Shown: piece after piece, positions 42,025 through 49,352 of the stretch
Layout: every line of letters starts with the position of its first letter
Numbering within the stretch: position 1 is the first letter of the stretch
Source of the DNA: BAIKAL-G1 sp943370385
GTDB taxonomy: Bacteria; Cyanobacteriota; Cyanobacteriia; PCC-6307; Cyanobiaceae
Assembly: GCA_943370385.1 (NCBI GenBank)
Contig: CALRQT020000009.1
Span: 62,001 to 126,000, forward strand
Reading direction: 5' to 3'
DNA length: 64,000 nucleotides
Made by a program: the position numbers and the translations under genes
The notes under the pieces: model-generated
The model's database searches: none
What the model saw: the letters and a program-made list of their open reading frames with translations, nothing else
What the model was told of the DNA's origin: nothing

Positions 42025-42838
42025 GGTCTGCTAACCCCCAGCTCACCGCCACCTGGTCCAGCCGTTGGGCGCCTTGGCCCCCGAGCCGGGAGCGGGCCTG
42101 GACCAGGGCGCGCTGGCTGGCTTGACCATCCCCCTGCTGCTGGCGCACCAGGGCCAGGGCCAGCCAGGGCCGGGCATCGCGGGGGAACTGCTCGCTGAGT
42201 TGTTGATGGAGCTGGGCCGCCGCCGGCAGGTCCCCCTGGCGTTGCATCAGGTCGGCCAGCAGCAGGCCAATCGCCAGGGCCTGGGGCTGGAGAGTGGGGG
42301 TTTGGGCCTTCTTCAGCAGGTCCTGGAGTTGGGTGCGGGCTTCGCTGCCTCGACCTTGCTCGAGCTGGAGCAGGGCCATCCGTTGCAGGGCTTCGATCTG
42401 GCCCGGATCCTGGTTGAGGATCTGGCGCAGTTCCCGTTCGGCTCCACTGCGGTCGTTGGCGTTGCGGCGCAGGTCGGCCAGCAGCAACCGCAGGGGCCAG
42501 CGGCCGCTCTCCTGGTCGGCCATCTGCTCAAGCAGGGCGATCGCTTCGGCTTGGCGACCGAGGCCCAGTAGCAGGCTGAGCAGGCGCTGGCGATCCTGGC
42601 CGGTGGCCGCTCCTCGCCCCAGCCGGCCCTGGAGCTGGCTCACTTCGGTTTGCACCTGCAGCTGCAGCTGGCGCTGGGCGCTCCCGCGGGGGTCGACGTG
42701 CCGTTGGCCCAGCCCCCAACCAGCCCAGGCACAGCCGGCCAGCAGGGTGATCAGCGCCAAGCGCTTTCGGGTGGCTCGCCCGCGGGCCCAGCTTGGCGTG
42801 ACTCCGGTTGGCACTCCAGAACCGGATCGCTCGGGCAT
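41966..42838 (-). CDS. Membrane-anchored TPR protein
   Basis: A 290-residue protein with a single N-terminal transmembrane helix (LALITLLAGCAWAGWGLG, about residues 27-44) and a C-terminal helical-repeat domain. At least three TPR-like units are visible, with W/L/A/P spacing as in LSLLLGLGRQAEAIALLEQM, AERELRQILNQDPGQIEALQRMALLQLEQG and AAQLHQQLSEQFPRDARPWLALALV. TPRs mediate protein contacts. The fold faces the periplasm or cytosol depending on topology, which is not clear from charge. The last 59 bases lie antisense to the small secreted protein's gene. It is divergent from the next gene by about 100 bases. Confidence 0.82.
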   Translation of the reverse strand: MPERSGSGVPTGVTPSWARGRATRKRLALITLLAGCAWAGWGLGQRHVDPRGSAQRQLQLQVQTEVSQLQGRLGRGAATGQDRQRLLSLLLGLGRQAEAIALLEQMADQESGRWPLRLLLADLRRNANDRSGAERELRQILNQDPGQIEALQRMALLQLEQGRGSEARTQLQDLLKKAQTPTLQPQALAIGLLLADLMQRQGDLPAAAQLHQQLSEQFPRDARPWLALALVRQQQGDGQASQRALVQARSRLGGQGAQRLDQVAVSWGLADLRGPSGAPARSAGPGAAAN

Positions 42839-42941
42839 GGGGGCAGGCGGGCTCCGTTGGGCTCCAGTCTGGGGCCTGCGGCTCTGGCTACATTGGCCCG
42901 TGGGCCCAGGACACCAGCACGCCCAGGGGGCTCTAGCGACG

Positions 42942-43865
42942 ATGCGTCACCATCCGATTTCGCCGGTTACCGAACCGATGCAATACCGGGCCATCGGGGT
43001 GGTCCGGGGGACCTATCGGCCCAGTGATCCCGAGCAATTGACCCGGGGGGTCATCGAAACCGAGGACGGCACCGCGATTGAGGCGGTGGTGCTGGGCCGG
43101 GTGCTCACCCTGATGCGCCGCCACCTCGACCTGGCCGAGCCCCACCTCTGGGTGGTGTACCCCCGCTCCCGCGATGAGGACCAGCTGCACCTGCAACTGG
43201 TGGGGGTCTGGGAACCCAGCACCCTCTCAAGCGACACCAGCCCCGAGGCCAGCGATGCCGAGGCGGATGGGGCTAGCGCCGGTGAGCCCGTTGCTCTGGA
43301 CGCGGGCAGTGCTGCTGCTGTTCCAGCCAGCGATGCCGCTGTTCCCGCTGGCGAGTCCAGTAGCGCTGATGCCGATGCGGTGCCCGAAGGCGACGACTAT
43401 TTCTCCGTGCGTGGCGAGCTGATCTACACCCGGCCCGAGAGCGGTGATGTGGTGGTGAAGATCCGCCAGCTCCCCCGCCCCGATGGCAGCCGGCCCACCC
43501 CGTTCAAATTGCAGCTCAAGGGCGAGATTCCCCTGGAGAGCCTGCGCCATTTCGTGGCCCTAGACCTGCGCCGCCAGGGGCAGGTGCTGCAGCTCGAACG
43601 CCATGAGGTGATTGCGCCCATGCCCCAGCGGGGCAACCGCGGCGGCAAGGGCCGGGGTTCTGCAGGCAAGGGCGGCGGTGGGGGTCGGGGGGCCGCTGCC
43701 GGCCCTCGCCAGGGGGCTGAGCGGGGTGCCGCCGGCCCAGGGCCCGATCGGGCCAAGGGCGACCGGCCAGGGGCTGGGGCCAGAGGTGAGGCTCCCCGGG
43801 GGGACTCCCCCCAGGGTGATGGGCCCCGCCGCAACACCAGCGCCGTCAGCCGTCCCAGCCGCTAA
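42942..43865 (+). CDS. Cyanobacterial protein of unknown function with Gly/Arg-rich tail
   Basis: A 307-residue protein; ATG 42978 (MQYRAIGVVRGTY) is an alternative start, 12 codons in. The N-terminal part (about 13-90) is ordered: RAIGVVRGTYRPSDPEQLTRGV, VVLGRVLTLMRRHLDL and HLWVVYPRSRDEDQLHLQLVGVW. An acidic low-complexity segment follows (90-150). Then comes a second ordered block, FSVRGELIYTRPESGDVVVKIRQ with FKLQLKGEIPLESLRHFVALDLRR. The last 70 residues are RGG-like, rich in G, R, A and P. The two ordered blocks together resemble a split beta-domain known as a conserved hypothetical in picocyanobacteria; a nucleic-acid role is only suggested by the tail. The stop shares bases with the next ATG (TAATG). 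Confidence 0.78.
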   Translation: MRHHPISPVTEPMQYRAIGVVRGTYRPSDPEQLTRGVIETEDGTAIEAVVLGRVLTLMRRHLDLAEPHLWVVYPRSRDEDQLHLQLVGVWEPSTLSSDTSPEASDAEADGASAGEPVALDAGSAAAVPASDAAVPAGESSSADADAVPEGDDYFSVRGELIYTRPESGDVVVKIRQLPRPDGSRPTPFKLQLKGEIPLESLRHFVALDLRRQGQVLQLERHEVIAPMPQRGNRGGKGRGSAGKGGGGGRGAAAGPRQGAERGAAGPGPDRAKGDRPGAGARGEAPRGDSPQGDGPRRNTSAVSRPSR

Positions 43866-44695
43866 TGGCTGACCCCGCCGCTCCGGCGGCCCTACGGGCA
43901 GGCCTGGTGGTGGGTGGCCTCACGGCGCTGGCCGTGGTCGGGCCCCTGGTGGGCGTGTCGCCCGCCTGGATTGTGCTGGTGGTGGCCCTGGCTTTGGGGG
44001 CCCTGAGCCTGGATGCGGCCCGTTTCGGCGGCCGGGGCGGCCATGTGCTGGCCGAAGCCCTGCCGGGCGGCGAGGCCCGCCTACGCCGGATTTCCGTGCA
44101 TGAGGCGGGCCATGGCCTGCTGGCCGAGGCGGAAGGGCTGCCCTTACGCCGGGTGCTGGTGGGCAGCCTGGCCTGCCTGCGGGCGGGCCTCAACAGCAAT
44201 GGCAGCACCGAATTTGCCTCCGAGTTTGTGATGCCGTTCCTGGCCCGGCCGGCCGGAGCCGGTGGATCTGGGCTGGAGGCGACCCCCCGCGATGCTGCGG
44301 GGGATTCTGTTCAAGGGGGGCTCCCAGGGGCCCTCGCTCCAGGCCTGCCGGCGGAGGAGCTGCGCCGCTGGAGCCGGGTGTTGCTCGCCGGCATGGTGGC
44401 CGAGGAGCTGGTCTACGGCGAGTCGGAAGGCGGCAGCGATGATCGGGCCCTGCTGGGCCGGATCTGGGGCCTGTCGGGATTTGATGTGGACACGGCCCAG
44501 CGGGAACAGCGGCGGGCCCGCCGCGAGGTGGAGCAGGGGCTCAGCAAGCGTCGCCCCGAGCTGGACCAGCGGGCTGAGCGGTTGCTGGCCCAGGCCCCGC
44601 GCCTGTTTCGCAGAGCCCCCAGCTCGCCCGAAGGCGAACTTGTCCAACACGAGGCTGGCCAGAACCAACCCATCAACACCGGGCAGCAGCCATGA
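43865..44695 (+). CDS. AAA-less FtsH-peptidase-like (M41-like) membrane zinc protease
   Basis: Protein of 276 residues with two N-terminal transmembrane helices (about 9-30 and 33-50) and a zinc motif HEAGH (in RISVHEAGHGLLAEAEGLP, about residues 78-82) in an M41-like context. The region WSRVLLAGMVAEELVYGESEGGSDD matches the FtsH stretch with the third zinc ligand (GMVAEEL-GxxxxGAxDD pattern). No AAA ATPase domain is present, so unfolding power must come from elsewhere or the substrates are membrane peptides. The type is known in cyanobacteria and plastids. It is coupled to larC by a 4-base overlap. Catalytic competence is likely, as the Glu and His ligands are intact. Confidence 0.84.
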   Translation: MADPAAPAALRAGLVVGGLTALAVVGPLVGVSPAWIVLVVALALGALSLDAARFGGRGGHVLAEALPGGEARLRRISVHEAGHGLLAEAEGLPLRRVLVGSLACLRAGLNSNGSTEFASEFVMPFLARPAGAGGSGLEATPRDAAGDSVQGGLPGALAPGLPAEELRRWSRVLLAGMVAEELVYGESEGGSDDRALLGRIWGLSGFDVDTAQREQRRARREVEQGLSKRRPELDQRAERLLAQAPRLFRRAPSSPEGELVQHEAGQNQPINTGQQP

Positions 44696-46047
44696 CCCTG
44701 GCCCTGGTGGATTGCCCCACGGGCCTGGCCGGCAACATGCTTCTGGCAGCCCTGTTCGATCTCGGTCTGCCCCAGGCGGCCATCGACGCTCCTCTGGCGG
44801 CTTTGGGTCTGGCGGGGGCCTACGCCATCGATCTGGAGGAGCGGCGCAGCGCTGGCCTGCGGGGCCTGCACCTGGCCGTGCGCGGCTTGGAGGCGGAGCC
44901 CCCCCATCGCCACTGGGCGGAGCTGGAGGCCACGATCGGCGCCGCCGCCCTCGAGCCCCAGCTCAAGCAACGGGTGCTGGCGGTGTTTGGCCTGCTGGCG
45001 GAGGCCGAGGCCCAGGTCCATGGCCAGAGCGCCGAACGGGTCCATTTCCATGAGGTGGGCGCCATCGATGCCCTGGTCGATGTGGTGGGGGTGTGCGCCG
45101 GCCTGGCCCATTTCGGCATCCACCAGCTGGTCTGCGCCAGCCCGCCGGCGGGCCATGGCACGGTGCAAACGGCCCATGGGCTTCTTCCCCTACCGGCTCC
45201 GGCCGTGCTCGAACTGGCCCGGCTGCGAGGGATTCCCCTGGCCAGTAGCGCTGGCTTCCCGGCGGGCGAGCTCACCACCCCCACGGGGCTGTCCCTGATG
45301 GCGGTGCTGGCCGAGCGCTTTGGGCCGGCGCCGGCCCTGGTGCCCCAGGCCGTGGGCATTGGCCTGGGCAGCCGCCAGCTGGATCGTCCCAACCTGTTGC
45401 GCCTGGTGCTGGCGGCGGAGGCCCCGCCCATCCCCTCGCGATCGCCAAGCCTGGAGCCGACTGGAGTGGCAGCGATGGCTGGGGCGGTTTGGCCCGCCCC
45501 CAATGGAGAGAAGCCCGCCGAGGTTGGGACTGACCTGGCCCCAACCGCCCTGGCCGAGACCGTTCTGCCAGAGACCGCCCTGCCTGAGACCGCCCTGCCC
45601 GAAATCCTGCTGGAACAGCAGGCCCAGATCGATGACGCCACCCCGGAGGATCTGGCCTTTTTGGCCGATGAACTGCGCCGCGCCGGGGCCCTGGAGGTGT
45701 TCAGCCAGCCGCTGTTGATGAAGAAGGGGCGCCCGGGGGTGCTGCTGACGGTGTTGGCCCGGCCCGAGCAGGCCGAGGGCCTACGCCGGATCTGGTGGCG
45801 CCAGGGCACCAGCCTGGGGGTGCGCGAGCAGTTGCAGCAGCGCTGGGCCCTGCCCCGCAGCAGCCGGGAGCTGGCCACGCCCCTGGGACCGGTGCGCCTG
45901 AAGCAAGTCGAGTTGCCGGGGGGTGAGCGGCGCTCTAAGCCCGAATTCGAGGACCTGGCAGACCTGGCCCGGCGCCATGGCCTGCCCCTAGCCCAGGTGC
46001 GCCAGATCGTGGCGGCGGCCCTGGCCCAGGAGGAGTTCCAGCCATGA
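44692..46047 (+). CDS. larC: LarC-like nickel-pincer cofactor cyclometallase (DUF111)
   Basis: Member of the LarC family, which inserts nickel into the pincer nucleotide cofactor of lactate racemase. It has 451 residues. The N-terminal domain shows the family start LALVDCPTGLAGNMLLAALFDLG (outline; canonical GDM reads GNM here), HFHEVGAIDALVDVVGVCAGL, PPAGHGTVQTAHGLLPLPAPAVLEL and GELTTPTGLSLMA. The C-terminal LarC2-like part has DDATPEDLAFLADELRRAGALEVF and VLARPEQAEGLRRIWWRQGTSLGVR. Between them lies an insertion of about 60 residues that holds a 15-base repeat. No larA, larB or larE is in the window; cyanobacterial members may serve other enzymes. Overlaps both neighbours by 4 bases. Confidence 0.88.
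   Translation: MTLALVDCPTGLAGNMLLAALFDLGLPQAAIDAPLAALGLAGAYAIDLEERRSAGLRGLHLAVRGLEAEPPHRHWAELEATIGAAALEPQLKQRVLAVFGLLAEAEAQVHGQSAERVHFHEVGAIDALVDVVGVCAGLAHFGIHQLVCASPPAGHGTVQTAHGLLPLPAPAVLELARLRGIPLASSAGFPAGELTTPTGLSLMAVLAERFGPAPALVPQAVGIGLGSRQLDRPNLLRLVLAAEAPPIPSRSPSLEPTGVAAMAGAVWPAPNGEKPAEVGTDLAPTALAETVLPETALPETALPEILLEQQAQIDDATPEDLAFLADELRRAGALEVFSQPLLMKKGRPGVLLTVLARPEQAEGLRRIWWRQGTSLGVREQLQQRWALPRSSRELATPLGPVRLKQVELPGGERRSKPEFEDLADLARRHGLPLAQVRQIVAAALAQEEFQP
45556..45600 (+). repeat. 15-base tandem repeat coding ET(V/A)LP inside larC
   Basis: Three adjacent 15-base units (45556-45570, 45571-45585, 45586-45600) encode ETVLP, ETALP and ETALP. Units 2 and 3 differ at one base, and a degenerate fourth unit (EILLE) follows. 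It lies in the linker between the two LarC domains, where length changes are probably tolerated. Confidence 0.82.
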
Positions 46048-47192
46048 CCCCTTCCCCCGCCCCCCAGGGCGACGCGCCAATGCCCCCGGAGCCAGGGTCG
46101 TACCGGAGGCTTGAGGCCTTTTTAAGGACATTGGTGGCAGGTGGTCGGCAGCTGGGGGGACGCCTGGGGCGACTCGTGGCCCTGGCCCAGGGCTTGCCGG
46201 GCGGAGCCAGCCTGTGGGTGAGCCTGGCCAGTGCCGGCTTCCTGCTGGCGGCCCTGGGGGCCAATGGCCGCCAGCTGCAACAGCTCAGCCTCGATGGCCA
46301 GGGTTGGGCCTGGCTGCTGTTGGGCCTGGGGCTGGCCCTGCTCAGCCTGGTGGTGAATGGCCTGGCCTGGACCCTGGGGCTGGGCTGGCTGGGCCATCGG
46401 CCCCGCTGGCTGCCGGCGGTGCTGCTGTTCCTGCGCTCCAACCTGCGCAAATACCTGCCCGGTGGTGTCTGGCATTTGCTTCAACGCCTGGCGGTGCTGC
46501 GCCAGGGCGATCCCGCCCCCGGCACGGCTGGCCCTGAGAGCCCCGTGGCGGCGGCCTTGGACCTGCGCCAGGGGCTGGTGGCGGTGCTGTTGGATCCCGT
46601 GCTGATGGCGGTGGCGGCCCTGGCCCTGGTGGCCTGCGGCGGCTGGCAGGGGGGCTTGGCGGCCCTAGGTCTGGCGCCCTTGCTGCTGCTGCGGCCCCGC
46701 TGGTTTCGGCCCCTGCTGCTGCGGTTGGAGCGGCGGCGCCAGAGCCAGCTGGAACGCCAGGGCTGGCTGGTGGAGGAGCCCGAGCCGGCTGGCGAGGCCA
46801 ACGATCCCCAAGGCTTGTCCCTGGAACCCGCTGCCACCGGGACGATTTTGCAGCGCTATCCCCTGGTGCCCCTGGTGGGGGAACTGGCCTTTGTGCTGGT
46901 GCGTTTCAGCGGCTTTGCCTGCTGCGTGCTCGCCTTTGATGTTGCGCCCCTGCTGCCCTGGAACCAGTGGCTCAGTGGCTTTGCCCTCGCCTGGACCCTG
47001 GGTCTGGTGGTGCCCGGGGCCCCGGGCGGCCTCGGCGTGTTTGAGGCCGCCCTGCTGTTGCGCCTGGGCGGGCTAGTTCCGGAAGCCCCCCTGCTGGCCA
47101 TTGCCCTCAGCTATCGCCTCGTTACCTCCCTGGCCGACCTGCTGGGGGCCGCCACAGCGGAACTGGATCAGCGTTTGGCTAGGCCCCGCTGA
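46044..47192 (+). CDS. UPF0104 / lysylphosphatidylglycerol-synthase transmembrane-domain-like flippase family protein
   Basis: Integral membrane protein of 382 residues with about eight hydrophobic segments. It has the family motif LRKYLPGGVWHLLQRLAVLR (RYxPGxVW pattern, about residues 134-153) and the C-terminal VPGAPGGLGVFEAALLLRLGG, typical of the LPG_synthase_TM / UPF0104 group. The soluble aminoacyl-transfer domain of MprF is absent, so this is the transporter-like half only. Relatives are thought to move lipids or glycosyl-lipids; the substrate here is unknown. It overlaps larC by 4 bases and ends 3 bases from the end of the converging flavoprotein gene. Confidence 0.85.
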   Translation: MTPSPAPQGDAPMPPEPGSYRRLEAFLRTLVAGGRQLGGRLGRLVALAQGLPGGASLWVSLASAGFLLAALGANGRQLQQLSLDGQGWAWLLLGLGLALLSLVVNGLAWTLGLGWLGHRPRWLPAVLLFLRSNLRKYLPGGVWHLLQRLAVLRQGDPAPGTAGPESPVAAALDLRQGLVAVLLDPVLMAVAALALVACGGWQGGLAALGLAPLLLLRPRWFRPLLLRLERRRQSQLERQGWLVEEPEPAGEANDPQGLSLEPAATGTILQRYPLVPLVGELAFVLVRFSGFACCVLAFDVAPLLPWNQWLSGFALAWTLGLVVPGAPGGLGVFEAALLLRLGGLVPEAPLLAIALSYRLVTSLADLLGAATAELDQRLARPR

Positions 47193-47195
47193 AGC

Positions 47196-48506
47196 TCAGG
47201 AGCCCAGCAGGGCCGTGCATTCGAGCCGCTCCTGGCTGGCGTCGCGGCGGTGCAGGCGCAACCGGATGGTTTCGGCCAGGTAGTCGGCGTCTTCGGCCAC
47301 GCCGCAGAAGCGGGCCGAGCCCCAGGTGTGCAGCCAGGGCAGGCCGATGAAATAGAGCCCTTCGCTGGCGCTCACCCCCCGTTGGTGGGCCGGATAGCCG
47401 CTGCCATCGAACACCGGCACCTCGATCCAGCCGAAATCGGCGCCGTAGCCCGTGCACCAGATCACCGCCGCCAGGGGTTCGGCCCCCAGGTCGAGGGGGG
47501 CGGCGTCATGGCCGGGGCCCGGCTGCCAGCAGGCGGTGTAGGCCGGCTCCTCGGGGGCATCCAGGCCTTCGCGGGCGATGTAGGCGTCGATGCTGGCGCG
47601 GATGCGGCAATAGACGGCATCGGCCTGGTCCAGGTTGGCGGCGAGGTCGCCTGCGAACCGGATCTGGCCTGGGGCCAGATCGAGCAGGCGCCCATGGAGC
47701 TCCATGCCTTGGGTGGCCCGCTGGCGCAGGTCGATGTCACGGCCACCATCGCGGCCGGTGAGGTAGTGGTTCGTCTTGGTGCGCACCAGCTTGGGGTCGG
47801 CATGCTGGTCGATCGGCATGGCGTAATAGCCCATGCGATCGAGCCAATCGACCACATCCTTGCCGCGGTGGCGCCGGGGCGAGCGAGGTGCCGAACCGAC
47901 GCTCAGGTGCACCCGCCGGCCGGCCAGGAACAGGTCCTCGGCGATCTGGCAGCCCGACTGGCCGCTGCCCACCACCAGCACGGGCCCGTCCGGCAGCTGG
48001 GCTGGATTGCGATAGGCGCGGGCATCGAGCTGCAGCACCGAGGCGGGCAGGCGCTCGGCTTGGAGGTGGCGCTTGGGGCGGTGATAGCCGCCGGTGGCCA
48101 CCACCACCTGGTCGGCTTCGATCTCGCCTTCGCTGGTGATCAGGCGATAGCCAGGGCCCTGATGGAGCAGCCGCGACACGGCTACCCCCTCGCGCACATC
48201 GGCTTGGATGTGGGCAGCAAAGCGGCGCACGTAGTCCACGATCTGGTCGCGGCCCATGAAGCCTTCGGGGGCCTCGCCGTCGTAGGGAAAATCGGGCAGG
48301 CGGCATTGCCAGTTGGGGGTCACCAGGCAGAAGGAATCCCAGCGCTGCTGCTCCCAGGCGTAGCCGATGCGGTGTTGTTCCAGCACCAGGGGCCGAATGC
48401 CACGCCGTTGCAGGCTGCTGGCCACGGAGAGCCCGGCTTGGCCGCCGCCCACCACCACCACAGGCACTCTGCGGGTCGGGGCGTCACTGTGCACGAAAAG
48501 ACCCAT
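47196..48506 (-). CDS. nitH: Nit1C flavin-dependent oxidoreductase (MSMEG_0569 family, NitH)
   Basis: FAD/NAD(P)-dependent monooxygenase-like protein of 436 residues and the flavoprotein member of the nitrilase-1 cluster. An FAD Rossmann motif VVVVGGGQAGLSVASSL opens the protein (about residues 16-32) and a second dinucleotide motif VLVVGSGQSGCQIAEDL lies near 178-194, as in flavin monooxygenases. EADQVVVATGGYHRPK is the conserved ATG-like segment between them. The C-terminus has the WCTGYGADFGWIEVP region. It is transcribed away from the other six cluster genes over a 217-base gap; in most Nit1C clusters it is co-directional. Its substrate is unknown; the cluster has been linked to nitrile and cyanide assimilation in Pseudomonas. 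Confidence 0.88.
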   Translation of the reverse strand: MGLFVHSDAPTRRVPVVVVGGGQAGLSVASSLQRRGIRPLVLEQHRIGYAWEQQRWDSFCLVTPNWQCRLPDFPYDGEAPEGFMGRDQIVDYVRRFAAHIQADVREGVAVSRLLHQGPGYRLITSEGEIEADQVVVATGGYHRPKRHLQAERLPASVLQLDARAYRNPAQLPDGPVLVVGSGQSGCQIAEDLFLAGRRVHLSVGSAPRSPRRHRGKDVVDWLDRMGYYAMPIDQHADPKLVRTKTNHYLTGRDGGRDIDLRQRATQGMELHGRLLDLAPGQIRFAGDLAANLDQADAVYCRIRASIDAYIAREGLDAPEEPAYTACWQPGPGHDAAPLDLGAEPLAAVIWCTGYGADFGWIEVPVFDGSGYPAHQRGVSASEGLYFIGLPWLHTWGSARFCGVAEDADYLAETIRLRLHRRDASQERLECTALLGS

Positions 48507-48723
48507 TTTTAGGACTACCAGCTTGACCTTGGGAGCCCATCAATGCGGTAACAAAGGCCACGGACTGGCCGCAGATAGACCTGCCGGATGGGGGAACCCC
48601 TTGGCAGGGTGAAGCGGCTCAAGGACGTCCGGTCGGGGAAGGATTTGGTCGCATCGGCCACATAAAACAAAACTTCATCCATGCAACCGTCTCCATGTCT
48701 TTCCTCCCCCAGGCCTGCTCCCC
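48507..48723. promoter_or_regulatory. Divergent nitH/nitB control region
   Basis: This gap must hold the promoters of both halves of the Nit1C cluster. GTAACAAAGGCCAC at 48548-48561 matches the NtcA pattern GTA-N8-TAC with one mismatch (CAC). No TAN3T box is found at 22-23 bases on either side, so NtcA control is only a possibility. A TAAAAC near 48664 could be a -10 for nitB but lacks a spaced -35. No ORF lies in the gap. Confidence 0.3.
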
Positions 48724-49206
48724 ATGCCAGAAGTCACCCGTCCCGCCAACCAGCCGGGCGATTTCCTTGTTGATTACGAGCAGAAGGTCTTTCCCGACAT
48801 CAAGGCGGAACCGGGCGAAAAAGCCTTGGTCACCTTTCACACCGTGGCCTTTGAAGGCTCCATCGGCCTGGTGAACCTGCTGCAGGCCAGCCGGCTGATG
48901 AACAAGGGCTTTGAAACCTCGATCCTTCTCTACGGACCTGGGGTGACCCTGGGGGTGCAGCGCGGCTTCCCCAAGCTCGGCGATGCGGCCTTTGATGGCC
49001 ACCTCAATTTCAACGCCCGCATCCAGAAGTTCATGGACCAGGGCGGCAAGGTGTACGCCTGTCGCTTTGCCCTGCAGGCCCTCTACGGCCACGGCGAAGG
49101 GGCCTTGATTCCCGGCATCACGCCGGTGAATCCCCTCGATGTGCTTGACATCATCTTGATGCACCGCAAGGAAGGGGCCTTCATTCTCGACACCTGGACC
49201 CTCTGA
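48724..49206 (+). CDS. nitB: Nit1C Sll0783-family nitrogen-starvation response protein (MSMEG_0572 family, NitB)
   Basis: A 160-residue DsrE-like soluble protein, the first gene of the nitrilase-1 cluster. The core reads LVTFHTVAFEGSIGLVNLLQ, SRLMNKGFETSILLYGPGVTLG and a VYACRFALQALYGHGEG segment with the conserved cysteine of DsrE-type folds, ending GITPVNPLDVLDIILMHRKE. The Synechocystis homolog Sll0783 is induced by nitrogen starvation and is needed for normal polyhydroxybutyrate accumulation. Biochemistry of NitB is not known. The terminator-like hairpin directly after it (49249-49281) may let it be expressed more strongly than the genes downstream. Confidence 0.93.
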   Translation: MPEVTRPANQPGDFLVDYEQKVFPDIKAEPGEKALVTFHTVAFEGSIGLVNLLQASRLMNKGFETSILLYGPGVTLGVQRGFPKLGDAAFDGHLNFNARIQKFMDQGGKVYACRFALQALYGHGEGALIPGITPVNPLDVLDIILMHRKEGAFILDTWTL

Positions 49207-49248
49207 GTTTGGGGTGCTGGGTTGTCTTGCTAAGGGCGGCCCGGGCCT

Positions 49249-49281
49249 GGGCTGGGGCTCTAATCCCAGCCCCACTGTTTT
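49249..49281 (+). terminator. Terminator-like hairpin between nitB and nitC
   Basis: GGGCTGGG (49249-49256) and CCCAGCCC (49265-49272) form a perfect 8-bp stem with an 8-base loop, followed by ACTGTTTT. It begins 42 bases after the nitB stop, inside an otherwise co-directional operon, and so may act as a partial terminator or a 3'-end stabiliser for nitB mRNA. Confidence 0.6.
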
Positions 49282-49305
49282 GAACCTGTCTTCATCAAGT
49301 TCGAG

Positions 49306-49333
49306 CCAGTTGAAAACCAGTTTCGAACCAGTT
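49306..49333 (+). repeat. Three CCAGTT boxes with 11-base period upstream of nitC
   Basis: CCAGTT occurs at 49306-49311, 49317-49322 and 49328-49333, exactly 11 bases apart, that is one helical turn. The spacers are GAAAA and TCGAA. A related half (CAAGTTCGAG) precedes at 49296. The boxes end 19 bases before the nitC start. Phased direct repeats of this sort are often binding sites for a regulator; the binding protein is unknown. Confidence 0.7.
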
Positions 49334-49352
49334 CTGATCGATCCTTTGATCC

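Noticed and set aside
47250..48512. Plus-strand open frame of 420 codons opposite nitH
   Set aside because: Rich in His/Gln/Gly/Ala with no motif, while nitH shows two dinucleotide-binding motifs on the minus strand.
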